Source: Bacteroidales bacterium
GTDB taxonomy: Bacteria; Bacteroidota; Bacteroidia; Bacteroidales; UBA1556
Assembly: GCA_029939445.1 (NCBI GenBank)
Contig: JAOZSY010000038.1
Location: 1 to 15,069, forward strand
Length of the DNA: 15,069 nucleotides
Reading direction: 5' to 3'
Of this stretch, positions 15,067 through 15,069 are shown piece after piece (positions within the stretch are counted from its first letter, which is position 1; each line of letters opens with the position of its first letter). Made by a program: the position numbers and the translations under genes. The notes beneath the pieces were generated by a model. It saw only the letters and a list, made by a program, of their open reading frames with translations. It searched no databases and was not told the origin of the DNA.

Positions 15067-15069
15067 GTC

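Overview
The window is AT-rich DNA that reads as the chromosome of a member of the Bacteroidota. Several features point there: export signals ending in A-Q (for example VNAQ, INAQ, SHAQ), DUF3078, DUF5106-like and WbqC-like proteins, an OmpA protein with TPR and PD40-type blades, and -7 octamers of the form TAnnTTTG. No RNA gene, CRISPR array, insertion sequence or phage gene was seen, and no gene-free stretch exceeds 300 bases.

Layout. Positions 2-7450 carry six plus-strand genes. A glycosyltransferase cut by the window edge and a dTDP-sugar 3,5-epimerase (rfbC) form the end of a surface-polysaccharide locus. Three exported proteins follow: a TPR/beta-propeller/CRD/OmpA protein resembling the type IX secretion protein PorE, a DUF5106-TlpA thioredoxin-fold protein, and a small outer-membrane beta-barrel. 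A ClC-type chloride channel or transporter with tandem CBS domains ends this run. Positions 7437-9256 hold two minus-strand genes linked to surface polysaccharide: a WbqC-family protein, which overlaps the ClC gene tail to tail, and a Wzz-like chain-length protein followed by a clear terminator. A short region with divergent promoter-like sites separates the Wzz-like gene from a small TPR lipoprotein gene on the plus strand.

Positions 9846-13926 hold a tightly packed minus-strand operon transcribed in the order sixA, ppk1, a TRIC-family cation channel, ppx. It combines polyphosphate synthesis (Ppk1) and hydrolysis (Ppx) with a histidine phosphatase and a putative potassium-selective channel. 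This is the most interesting biology in the window: the channel could supply counter-cations for the polyanion, and SixA could act on phosphohistidine, the Ppk1 catalytic intermediate. Upstream lies a DUF3078 outer-membrane protein gene. A terminator-like hairpin sits in the leader between it and sixA, downstream of a promoter-like site, so it could also work as an attenuator.

Three gene starts were moved inward on biological grounds (sixA, DUF3078, TPR lipoprotein), and the first gene is called as 5'-truncated. All functional calls come from reading motifs; no database search was possible.
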